Positions 6,617 through 12,731 of a stretch of 12,731 bases of DNA are shown piece by piece; positions within the stretch are counted from its first letter, which is position 1; every line of letters starts with the position of its first letter. Where the stretch lies: NCBI GenBank assembly GCA_002424645.1, contig DIKU01000116.1, positions 20,764-33,494 of the forward strand, given 5' to 3'. The position numbers and the translations under genes are program-made. Origin of the DNA: Pelobacter sp. UBA5610. Its GTDB lineage: Bacteria; Desulfobacterota; Desulfuromonadia; Desulfuromonadales; Syntrophotaleaceae. A model generated the notes under the pieces. It saw only the letters and a list, made by a program, of their open reading frames with translations. It had not been told where the DNA came from and did not search any database.

Positions 6617-6636
6617 GGATATGTCCTCGCATATCC
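6617..6636. repeat. Inverted repeat in divergent control region
   Basis: GGATATG (6617-6623) and CATATCC (6630-6636) form a perfect 7-bp dyad around six bases. It lies between the divergent mqn operon and the thioredoxin gene, 43 bases upstream of the -35 box of the latter, so it could be an operator. No regulator is encoded nearby. Confidence 0.35.
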
Positions 6637-6678
6637 AAAGGGGTTCAAAACCAAACCGGACGCAAGGTCGATTTTACC

Positions 6679-6708
6679 TTGACTAATCTTCCACAATATC
6701 CAAATAAT
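6679..6708 (+). promoter_or_regulatory. Sigma70-like promoter of the thioredoxin gene
   Basis: TTGACT (6679-6684) and AATAAT (6703-6708) are separated by 18 bases and match the sigma70 consensus at five of six positions each. The start point would lie near 6715, giving a leader of about 38 bases that includes the ribosome site GAGGAGG. Confidence 0.6.
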
Positions 6709-6752
6709 CGTTGATTTTTCTTTTAAGGCAGTGTTTCGACTGAGGAGGAAAC

Positions 6753-7274
6753 ATGAAAACAGCGTTGAGATATGTCCTTCTTTCGTGGCTTTTGATCGTT
6801 TGTATCGCCACGCCAGCCCTGTGCCAACTGCCCACCGGAGATATCGCCCCCGATTTCAAACTGAAGAATATCTCCGGAAAAACCATCCGGTTGTCGGATT
6901 TTCAGGGCAGGCTGGTCGTTTTGTCCATCGGCACGACCTGGTGTCCTGGATGCAAGGCACAACTTTCTGAGCTTTCCAAAATCAAACCGTTTCTTGATGA
7001 CAACCGGATTCCGGTTCTCGATATTTTCGTTCAGGAACCGTCCAAAACGGTACGTACTTACCTGAAAGACAAAGAGCTGCCTATCTCCTTTGAAGCCCTG
7101 CTCGATGATGGGCAGGTGCATCGTGCTTATCGTGTCTACCCCATCCCCAGATTGCTGATTCTTGACCGTTCGGGACGTATCATTCAGGATACCCTCGGAC
7201 TTGACGGTGCCGAAATCACCGACATTATGAAACGGCTCATTAGCCAGCAACGGGCACCCTCCCAGAAAAAATAA
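6753..7274 (+). CDS. Secreted TlpA/ResA-like thioredoxin-fold protein
   Basis: A 173-aa periplasmic thiol-disulfide protein of the AhpC/TSA-redoxin type. A signal peptide is evident: MKTALR, a hydrophobic core YVLLSWLLIVCIA, and a likely cleavage around ATPALC/Q at residue 24. The site does not fit a lipobox well. The mature part opens with GDIAPDFKLKNISGKTIRLSDF, usual for the family. The active site is WCPGC (63-67), with the cis-proline of the fold probably Pro132 in YPIPRLLILDRSG. Proteins of this kind reduce or oxidise cysteines of exported proteins, for example during cytochrome c maturation, but the substrate cannot be read from the sequence. The ATG follows GAGGAGGAAAC, a strong ribosome site. 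It has its own promoter and stands alone; no cytochrome or ccm gene is in the window. No clear terminator follows it. Confidence 0.88.
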   Translation: MKTALRYVLLSWLLIVCIATPALCQLPTGDIAPDFKLKNISGKTIRLSDFQGRLVVLSIGTTWCPGCKAQLSELSKIKPFLDDNRIPVLDIFVQEPSKTVRTYLKDKELPISFEALLDDGQVHRAYRVYPIPRLLILDRSGRIIQDTLGLDGAEITDIMKRLISQQRAPSQKK

Positions 7275-7510
7275 ATGTTGCACCGTTAGATACTTTGTTG
7301 CATAACGATACACAGTGTGGCAGTAAAGACACAATGGCTTAAGTGATTCACCAAGGTAAGTGCAGTCTTTTCCCATATTTTGCAGCGATATCGGTGTATA
7401 CACCTAGATATAGCGTTGGCACGGATGTTGAAGGGGCTCAATGAGTTTTTGAAAACATTCAATGAAATTAAAACCAACTGAAAACCTAATTATCGCCTAA
7501 CACCAGCGGA
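7275..7510 (+). other. Gene-free stretch, possible transposase scrap
   Basis: No intact gene or terminator is seen here, and base use is more AT-rich than in the neighbours. Between about 7352 and 7478 two overlapping plus-strand frames read HQGKC (7352-7366) and, after a one-base shift, VFSHILQ and on to a stop at 7476-7478. Joined, they resemble the opening motif GK-VF-Q-L of IS4-type (DUF4372) transposases. The likeness covers about a dozen residues only. TTTGTTGCATAA at 7294-7305 also resembles ends of IS903-type elements. A degraded insertion-sequence remnant is possible but not shown. Confidence 0.2.
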
Positions 7511-7659
7511 TCATAAGGTAAGGGTCCGGCCTGACAGGAACCACCCCGGGGTATCAGAGAGCCAGTGCTATCGACCCCATTTAATATTTGTGTCGATGCA
7601 GGATCGCATCGTGCACAACGTTGGCATTTCTTTTTTTCAGATGGAAGGAGACAGCAACC
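7511..7659 (+). promoter_or_regulatory. Foldable 5' leader of the first porin gene
   Basis: The sequence can form nested stems: GGGTC/GACCC (7522-7526 and 7573-7577) enclosing GGC-CTGA/TCAG-GCC (7528-7534 with 7554-7557 and 7561-7563, three-base bulge). A second hairpin follows, CGATGC/GCATCG (7594-7599, 7606-7611), extended by GTG/CAC. Its right side overlaps a weaker hairpin, TGC...GCA (about 7612-7626), that runs into TTTCTTTTTTT (7627-7637). The arrangement resembles a leader with mutually exclusive folds. No known riboswitch consensus, including the cyclic-di-GMP GEMM motif, was recognised, and no confident promoter was found. Confidence 0.3.
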
Positions 7660-9024
7660 GTGAAACAGTTCAAACTTGCAATGGCGATCCTGATCGCCCT
7701 GGCCATGGCGACTCCCGCCCTGGCCATCAATGTCGAATGGCATGGCGACTTTAACAACCGCTTTTCCTACAGCACCCAGACCGACCTGTCCCAGCGCGTT
7801 TCGAACGATAGCGACAAATATTACGGTCTTGGTGGTGACTTCTACACTACCAAAAAAGGCAACCCCATCCCCGACACCAAAAAGGGTAGCAACGACAGCG
7901 ATTTCTTCGGTGAACTCAAGTACCGCATGGACATGACCGTCTCCGATGACGAGAAAAAAGTCAAAGGCGTGGTGGGCTTTGAATTCGGTTCCTCCAAATT
8001 CGGCGGCTCCGGTGCTGACTTCGGCGGCGACGATAATATTTTCGAACTGCGCTGGGCCTATACCGATTTTGAACTGCCCTTCGATTCCTCCTCCCGCCTG
8101 ACCGTAGGTTTGCAGCCCGTTGGCTACAATGCCCTGTTGTGGTCCGACAACGCCGGCGGCGTCAAATGGACCCGTAAAGACGGCAACTGGGGCTACTCCC
8201 TCGGCTGGTTCCGCAATGACCTGAATCAAATTGGCAGCGGCAACAGCACCAATGACAAGAACGATTATGACGACGCTTACGCTGCAGACCTGACTTACGT
8301 CTTCGACAACGGCAACAGCCTGAACGCTTTTGTCGTCTACATGGACCAGGGGCAGGAAACGGTTTATGAGCTTGGATCTTCTACCGCGGCCACTTCCAAC
8401 CTGCAGGACGAGGAAATCTGGCTCGGCCTTTCCGGCAACGGCAAGTGGAACAACCTCTCCGCCATGGGTACCGCCATGTATCTGACCGGCGAAGTCGATG
8501 TAGACGGAGAAACCTTCGATCGTAACGCCTACCTGGTTCACGGGCAGCTCGATTACACCGTTGGTAAAAACACCTTCACCCTCGGCGGTCTCTATGCTTC
8601 CGGCGATGACGACCCCACCGACGGCGACCTGGAAAACTTCGATGTTATCGACATCTCCACCTCCATCCTCGGTTCGGTTATCATCTTTGACAACTATGCC
8701 GATGACAACTCTTTCAGCCAAGCTCCCTATGTGTTTGACCAGGGCTACCAGCTGATCTATGTGGGCGCTGCCCACAAGCTCAACGATAAAACCAAACTGT
8801 GGGCCAAGTATTTCTGGCACAATACCGCCGAAGATACCGCACTCGGCGACGATGAAATCGGTCACGAGTTTGTGGTGGGAGCCAGCTACACCATCATGAA
8901 GGGCCTGACCGCCGACATCAACGCTGGATACCTCGTAGCAGGCGATGCCTTGGATGCCATATCCTCCGATGGCAATAGCGACGACGTATTCCGCACCGAC
9001 GCCCGCATTCAGTTCAAGTTCTAA
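7660..9024 (+). CDS. Outer-membrane beta-barrel porin
   Basis: A 454-aa exported protein. I place the start at GTG 7660, because AAGGAG (7645-7650) lies 9 bases before it and the resulting N terminus is a clean signal peptide: MKQFKLAMAI, hydrophobic core, cleavage after ATPALA at residue 22, mature protein starting INVEWHGDFNNRFSY. The mature chain has alternating aromatic/polar strands, many Gly, Asp and Asn turns and no cysteine, and it ends in ARIQFKF with the terminal Phe that is the usual outer-membrane insertion signal. These features support a porin-like barrel of perhaps sixteen strands. The strand number is an estimate. The transported substrate is unknown. A frame open further upstream is not used. 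The gene has a structured leader and its own terminator, so it is probably a single transcription unit, although it heads an envelope cassette. Confidence 0.85.
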   Translation: MKQFKLAMAILIALAMATPALAINVEWHGDFNNRFSYSTQTDLSQRVSNDSDKYYGLGGDFYTTKKGNPIPDTKKGSNDSDFFGELKYRMDMTVSDDEKKVKGVVGFEFGSSKFGGSGADFGGDDNIFELRWAYTDFELPFDSSSRLTVGLQPVGYNALLWSDNAGGVKWTRKDGNWGYSLGWFRNDLNQIGSGNSTNDKNDYDDAYAADLTYVFDNGNSLNAFVVYMDQGQETVYELGSSTAATSNLQDEEIWLGLSGNGKWNNLSAMGTAMYLTGEVDVDGETFDRNAYLVHGQLDYTVGKNTFTLGGLYASGDDDPTDGDLENFDVIDISTSILGSVIIFDNYADDNSFSQAPYVFDQGYQLIYVGAAHKLNDKTKLWAKYFWHNTAEDTALGDDEIGHEFVVGASYTIMKGLTADINAGYLVAGDALDAISSDGNSDDVFRTDARIQFKF

Positions 9025-9053
9025 TTGTTTAGCACTACCTGTTGTGATACGTT

Positions 9054-9084
9054 GGGGCCGGGCTTTGCCCGGCCCCTTTTGTTT
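9054..9084 (+). terminator. Terminator after first porin
   Basis: A 10-bp all-GC stem GGGGCCGGGC/GCCCGGCCCC (9054-9063, 9067-9076) with a 3-base loop runs into TTTTGTTT, 29 bases after the porin stop. A second small dyad TTGCC/GGCAA (9083-9087, 9093-9097) follows. Confidence 0.9.
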
Positions 9085-9140
9085 GCCGGCCGGGCAATCA
9101 ATGTGACTATTTCACGCACCGCTTGATAGGAGGTTTTGCC

Positions 9141-10841
9141 TTGATTTCCAAAGTTAGTGTATGGCTGGTAGCTCTGCTGCTGGCAGCGGTCGGAACTGCC
9201 CCGGCCGGAACGCTGGAGGACCTGGTTGGGGACCTGCAACCGGTACCGGGCTATGTCGTGCTGCCGGTGCAGGATGAATATCTGATCGACCTCGATGCCA
9301 CGAAGGGCCTTGTAGTGGGGGACCTTTTCAGCGTGGTGCAGGTGGGGGAAAAAATCACCCATCCGGTTACCGGAAAAGTCATAGGCACCCTCGATACCAG
9401 TAAAGGTGTGCTGCAGGTAACCCAGATCAAGGAAGGCTTTTCGCACTCCAAAGCGTTGTCCAACAAGTCCGCAATCAAGCGTGGCGACAGCATACGCCGC
9501 TACGATGGTTTGCGTACCGCGTTTTGGGACTACACAGGCAAAGCCGAAGGCTTTTACAGCTCCTTGAAGGCTGCCTTACCAGCCCTTGACTGGCAGGATT
9601 TCGCCGCCGCGCAAGCTGAAAAACCCGCTAACCCTTCCGCGGCCAACGCAACCGTAGCGGATCTGTTCATCGTGGCCACGCGCGATGGCATCACCGTGCG
9701 CGACACCACATACAAGGTCGTCCGCGCTTATCCGCTTCCCGCGGAACTGCTGCCTGCCGCTGCCGCACCGGCCGCTGTGGCAGCTCCCGCAGCCCCTTAC
9801 CGACTTGAGCACCCGGCAAAACCGGCTGCTATCGCTCAAGGGGTTCAATACGATATGACCATGCCCGGTTTCCAGACCCCGGGCGGGCTAGGGTTTGCCG
9901 CCGTGATGGCAGATTTTGTACGCACGGGCAATGATCTTTTGATGGCCGCCACCGACGGTACCGTTGTCAAACTCTACAAAGCCGGGGACAAACTTGTTCC
10001 CGTTGCGGAATTCAAACCCGAGACCGTGCCCCAAATCCTTTCCCTGCATTGGTGGCAACCTGCATCCGGAAAACTCTATCTGGCCGTTTCGGCCTGGAAA
10101 GACACCGGACTCAATTCATCGATCTACCGCTATGAAGACGGAAAATTCACCTCCGTTGATAAAGTTTTGCCCTATACTCTCGGCACCTTCGATCGCGACG
10201 GCGATGGGAGCAGGGAACTGCTGTTGGCGCAGAATTTTGACCGCGAAACCTTTTGGGGAACCATCGTGCGGGAACTGCAACTGCAAAGCGGCAAACTCGT
10301 GACCCGCGATATAGGCTTTGAACTTCCCCGGAGATTCACGGTCGGAGGCAGCCTGATGGCCGATCTCGACGGCGACCGCAAACCTGAAACCGTTTTTGTC
10401 CGCGACGGCCTGATGTACGTCTATTCCGGCAACAAGCAACGCTACAAATCGCCTAAAATGATGGGGGGCTCGGTGTCGCGCATCATGTTTGAAGAGCAGC
10501 CCAACGCCCGCGAAACCAAGATGCACTTCGCAGCATTCGAAGTGCCTCCTGTCGCCGTGGATCTTGACAACGATGGCAGCCCTGAACTGCTTTCCGTCGC
10601 CTCTGAATCCTCTTTGATGTCTGCCCCCGGCATCTCCGCGAATGTCAGCAAAAGCTGGCTGGCGGTGGTGAAATTCCGCGATGGCATGTTTGTCAAAGGC
10701 ACGCTGGGTGAAGAGCTCGATCTTCCCCTCCAGGGACTTACCCTGGACCAGAAACGCGTGATGATGGTGGCTACCCAGGCCGGGTCAGTGTTCGGCGAAA
10801 ATGGCGGCAGCCAATTGCTGGTTTTCCCTCTGGTTCATTAA
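9141..10841 (+). CDS. Secreted FG-GAP/VCBS repeat protein
   Basis: A 566-aa exported protein. The start is TTG at 9141, chosen because AGGAGG (9127-9132) lies 8 bases upstream and a signal peptide then begins at once: MISKVSVWLVALLLAAVGTAPAG, with cleavage near residue 22. An upstream TTG at 9123 lies before the ribosome site and is rejected. Residues about 25-125 contain GLVVGDLFSVVQVGEKI and HPVTGKVIGTL, resembling the C-terminal domain of flagellar FlgT; this likeness is by eye. An Ala/Pro-rich linker (about 204-235) leads to a beta-propeller-like region with three Asp-rich loops of FG-GAP/VCBS type: DRDGDG (about 350), DLDGDRKPE (about 407) and DLDNDGSPE (about 474), which in the family bind calcium. 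It lies between two barrel genes and has its own terminator. The function is unknown; it is probably periplasmic or at the cell surface. Confidence 0.82.
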   Translation: MISKVSVWLVALLLAAVGTAPAGTLEDLVGDLQPVPGYVVLPVQDEYLIDLDATKGLVVGDLFSVVQVGEKITHPVTGKVIGTLDTSKGVLQVTQIKEGFSHSKALSNKSAIKRGDSIRRYDGLRTAFWDYTGKAEGFYSSLKAALPALDWQDFAAAQAEKPANPSAANATVADLFIVATRDGITVRDTTYKVVRAYPLPAELLPAAAAPAAVAAPAAPYRLEHPAKPAAIAQGVQYDMTMPGFQTPGGLGFAAVMADFVRTGNDLLMAATDGTVVKLYKAGDKLVPVAEFKPETVPQILSLHWWQPASGKLYLAVSAWKDTGLNSSIYRYEDGKFTSVDKVLPYTLGTFDRDGDGSRELLLAQNFDRETFWGTIVRELQLQSGKLVTRDIGFELPRRFTVGGSLMADLDGDRKPETVFVRDGLMYVYSGNKQRYKSPKMMGGSVSRIMFEEQPNARETKMHFAAFEVPPVAVDLDNDGSPELLSVASESSLMSAPGISANVSKSWLAVVKFRDGMFVKGTLGEELDLPLQGLTLDQKRVMMVATQAGSVFGENGGSQLLVFPLVH

Positions 10842-10865
10842 TCTTTCCATTTTGCAAAGATTCCC

Positions 10866-10900
10866 AACAAAGCCCCGGCATTGCCCGGGGCTTTGTTATT
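10866..10900. terminator. Terminator after FG-GAP gene
   Basis: A 13-bp stem AACAAAGCCCCGG/CCGGGGCTTTGTT (10866-10878, 10885-10897) with a 6-base loop, followed by ATTTTC. The long stem compensates for a modest T-tract. It lies 24 bases after the stop. Confidence 0.85.
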
Positions 10901-10964
10901 TTCAAACTAATATTTGCCCCCCCAAAACAACCCACCCAAAATACATAACATCGTTCTATCAACA

Positions 10965-10993
10965 TTGACTGCCATTACAAATCCTGCTATACC
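10965..10993 (+). promoter_or_regulatory. Sigma70-like promoter of the second barrel gene
   Basis: TTGACT (10965-10970) and TATACC (10988-10993) are spaced 17 bases apart. The -10 box is preceded by TGC, an extended -10 element. This is the best promoter in the window. It shows that the second barrel gene can be transcribed independently of the FG-GAP gene. Confidence 0.72.
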
Positions 10994-10999
10994 GGCGTC

Positions 11000-11163
11000 A
11001 CAGCTATTGCCAAACTTTATTTGCCCCTGGAAGGCTGTTGATCTTGGGAGTAAATGTACTGCGAAATCCGTCACAGGATCCTTGCGTTACCTTTTCGCTG
11101 TAACAATCTCCTGACTCCACAGACTCCTGGATGGATATTATTTATTGAACAGGAGGTAAGCCC
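11000..11163 (+). other. Long leader of the second barrel gene
   Basis: About 164 bases separate the expected start point from the ATG. Two short stems can be drawn: ACAGC/GCTGT (11000-11004, 11034-11038) and GTTAC/GTAAC (11086-11090, 11100-11104). I see no ORF, no known riboswitch and no terminator in it. The ribosome site AGGAGG (11151-11156) lies 7 bases before the ATG. Confidence 0.35.
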
Positions 11164-12636
11164 ATGCAACAAACTATCCGTTATCTGCTGGCAGTGTTGG
11201 CCCTGACCCTGCTACCAGCCGGACCCGCAGCGGCTGGTATCGATTTTTTCGGGACCGCCAAAATCAAACCCACCTTTTACAGCAATTTCGATTTTCAAAG
11301 CGCCAAAAATGATGCGTTCATCATCAATGAAGGCGGCCTTACCGGCGGCCACCACACCCGCGCGGAACTGCGCCTGGGCTGGAAAGCCGCAGGTGACAAC
11401 TGGTCGGTCAAGATGATCGCCGAAGCCGACGTCATCATGGAAAAGGATACGGCGGATCGTTCCTACTATGTAGACTCCGTAAACAAGGAAGGCAAACCCA
11501 ACTCGGGTAGCGAATTCGGCATTGAACGTGTTGAGCTGCTTTACCGATTTTTGCCCTGGCTGGAACTGGAATCAGGCTGGGATATCCGGGCTTTGGATAT
11601 CAAAACCGGCGGTCTGCTGTACGGTGATGACCATCCTTTCCTCGGCTTCCGTGGCGATATAACGCCCTCAACGCGCTATGAACTGCTTTATCTTCCCATC
11701 CAGAACCGTTCCAGCCTGCCCAGTTCCTACGACACCGAAAAGGTTTTGCGCAGCCCGGATGCCGACGACTGGAATGTTTACACTTTTAAACTGACCCAGG
11801 ATCTCTCTGCCGATAACAATTCCCTGCCCCAGAGCGCCTTTTTTGGAAACAGCGATGGTAAAAATAGCACTCTCAGTATGTCGGTAGGCCCGATTGTCGC
11901 CTACAGCGATAACGATTCGAAGCAAGCCCAGGTCACTTATTACGGCCTGGAAGCAACCGGGCAGGCCGGCTGGTTCAAGCCCTGTTTTGAAGTGATTGCC
12001 GCCGATGGCGAGTTTGACAGCGGCGCGGACATCTCCAGCTGGGCCATGTATGCCGGGGTAGAGATGAACGTGGCCAAGGCCTTCAATCCGTATGTCGCGT
12101 TCCGTTACACCCAGGGTGACGATGACGACACGGATAACGATGTAGAAGGCTGGGTGGGGATTACCGATATCGGTCGCTTCTCCGGTCTGATGGGGATGGA
12201 TGGGAACATCCTCGGCGAGGATATCGGCCAGAGCTACGGAGCCACCCTTTATTCCTATGCACCTGAACGCGCTCGATCAACCAACCGTTATGGCGGCATC
12301 GGCAACGGCGGCAGCGGAGACAATCCGGGGCAAAAGCTCATCGCTATCGGAACGCGCGGCGACCTTTCCCACTGGCTGCCCAACCTGATGTACAAGACCC
12401 AGGCGTTTTTCATCTGGTATGATGAAACAGACAACCTGACCAATGTGCGCAACCCGGGTAAAAAAGTGGACGATTACGCCGGGACCACCGTCGACATGCA
12501 GCTGATGTACGCTTTCAGCAAAAACTTTTCCGTCGATTACATTTTCTCCACTTTCCTGCCCGGCGACGGGATCAAGGATCAGTTTGGCGATGATCCGGCT
12601 TTCGTCAACTGCCTGACTCTGGCCTGGACTTACTGA
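11164..12636 (+). CDS. Outer-membrane beta-barrel protein
   Basis: A 490-aa exported protein. The ATG has a strong ribosome site. The signal peptide is MQQTIRYLLAVLALTLLPAG with cleavage after GPAAA at residue 24; the mature chain starts GIDFFGTAKIKPTFYSNFDF. The rest alternates polar and aromatic residues with Asp/Asn/Gly-rich turns, for example TQGDDDDTDNDVEG (acidic, perhaps a surface loop or calcium site), and ends LTLAWTY. The terminal aromatic residue suits a barrel insertion signal, though Tyr is less usual than Phe. It differs clearly from the first porin and looks closer to large substrate-channel or alginate-export-like barrels; the family is not certain. There are two cysteines (FKPCFE and FVNCLT) and no haem-binding motif. 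The stop is a TGATAA double stop. It has its own promoter. Confidence 0.82.
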   Translation: MQQTIRYLLAVLALTLLPAGPAAAGIDFFGTAKIKPTFYSNFDFQSAKNDAFIINEGGLTGGHHTRAELRLGWKAAGDNWSVKMIAEADVIMEKDTADRSYYVDSVNKEGKPNSGSEFGIERVELLYRFLPWLELESGWDIRALDIKTGGLLYGDDHPFLGFRGDITPSTRYELLYLPIQNRSSLPSSYDTEKVLRSPDADDWNVYTFKLTQDLSADNNSLPQSAFFGNSDGKNSTLSMSVGPIVAYSDNDSKQAQVTYYGLEATGQAGWFKPCFEVIAADGEFDSGADISSWAMYAGVEMNVAKAFNPYVAFRYTQGDDDDTDNDVEGWVGITDIGRFSGLMGMDGNILGEDIGQSYGATLYSYAPERARSTNRYGGIGNGGSGDNPGQKLIAIGTRGDLSHWLPNLMYKTQAFFIWYDETDNLTNVRNPGKKVDDYAGTTVDMQLMYAFSKNFSVDYIFSTFLPGDGIKDQFGDDPAFVNCLTLAWTY

Positions 12637-12658
12637 TAAACCGTTACCATGAATTCCT

Positions 12659-12682
12659 GGCCGGTGCGCCCATGCACCGGCC
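12659..12682 (+). terminator. Hairpin after second barrel gene
   Basis: A perfect 9-bp stem GGCCGGTGC/GCACCGGCC (12659-12667, 12674-12682) with a 6-base loop, 22 bases after the stop codon. The following GCATTATTATAAAA is AT-rich but lacks a T run, so termination may be weak or factor-assisted. Confidence 0.6.
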
Positions 12683-12725
12683 GCATTATTATAAAACCCC
12701 TTTGCGCTGCAATAAGGGATAAAAG

Positions 12726-12731
12726 ATGAAA
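12726..12731 (+). CDS. Possible start of the next gene
   Basis: ATGAAA at the right edge is preceded by AAGGGA (12714-12719) at a suitable 6-base spacing, so a further plus-strand gene may begin here with Met-Lys. Only two codons are visible and nothing can be said of the product. Confidence 0.3.

Noticed and set aside
6753..7274. A lipoprotein signal in the thioredoxin-like protein, because a Cys lies at the cleavage region
   Set aside because: The residues before the Cys (PAL) do not match the lipobox pattern with Leu at -3 and a small residue at -1.
6546..7303. An 11-base direct repeat CTTTGTTGCAT at 6546-6556 and 7293-7303 flanking the thioredoxin gene, suggesting a mobile unit
   Set aside because: Repeats of this length are expected by chance in a window this size, and there is no transposase or inverted end between them.
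7511..7659. A cyclic-di-GMP (GEMM) riboswitch before the porin, common upstream of envelope genes in this group
   Set aside because: The conserved GGCAAACC-like and GACGCAAAGCC-like blocks are missing.
7486..8865. A 459-codon minus-strand frame inside the first porin gene
   Set aside because: It is antisense to a gene with a signal peptide, ribosome site and barrel C terminus. The long Val/Gly-rich frame is a by-product of codon bias.
7660..12636. A porin-cytochrome conduit for extracellular electron transfer
   Set aside because: None of the three envelope proteins contains a CxxCH haem motif, and no multihaem cytochrome gene is in the window.
1..12731. CRISPR array, tRNA, rRNA, prophage or toxin-antitoxin system
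   Set aside because: I saw no regularly spaced repeats, no cloverleaf-like sequence and no phage, toxin or defence protein motif on either strand by eye.

Overview
The window looks like chromosome from a Gram-negative, strictly anaerobic deltaproteobacterium of the Desulfuromonadia type (Pelobacter/Syntrophotalea, Desulfuromonas or Geobacter relatives). The reasons are its moderately high GC, the futalosine route to menaquinone, a type I-beta DAHP synthase, and several exported or outer-membrane beta-barrel proteins. This placement is inferred from gene content; no marker gene is present to prove it.

Layout. (1) 1-141: C-terminal end of a trehalose-6-phosphate synthase. (2) 142-466: spacer with a 12-bp terminator-like hairpin and a possible small minus-strand ORF. 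(3) 467-1826: aroF and a small Cys-rich protein, closed by a strong terminator. (4) 1827-3698: a 210-base leader and serA, closed by a bidirectional terminator shared with the converging operon. (5) 6492-3757, minus strand: an unrecognised 372-aa protein, then mqnB and mqnD. (6) 6493-6752: divergent control region with two dyads and a sigma70-like promoter. (7) 6753-7274: secreted TlpA-like thioredoxin. (8) 7275-7659: gene-free stretch holding a possible transposase scrap and a foldable leader. (9) 7660-12682: an outer-membrane cassette of porin, secreted FG-GAP protein and second beta-barrel protein, each followed by its own hairpin. (10) A last gene may start at 12726.

How the genes fit together. 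aroF feeds the shikimate/chorismate pathway and serA starts serine synthesis. Chorismate is also the precursor of menaquinone, and the minus-strand operon encodes two later steps of the futalosine pathway (futalosine hydrolase and 1,4-dihydroxy-6-naphthoate synthase), so the left half is biosynthetic. The right half is envelope-related: a periplasmic thiol oxidoreductase, two barrels and a secreted propeller-like protein. Nothing in the sequence ties that cassette to a substrate.

The window has no CRISPR array, tRNA, rRNA, defence system or intact mobile element that I can see. The points most worth a second look are the small protein with a SPASM-like Cys pattern, the unknown gene leading the mqn operon, the barrel/FG-GAP/barrel cassette, and the leaders of aroF, serA and the first porin. 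I do not see a clearly new multi-gene system.
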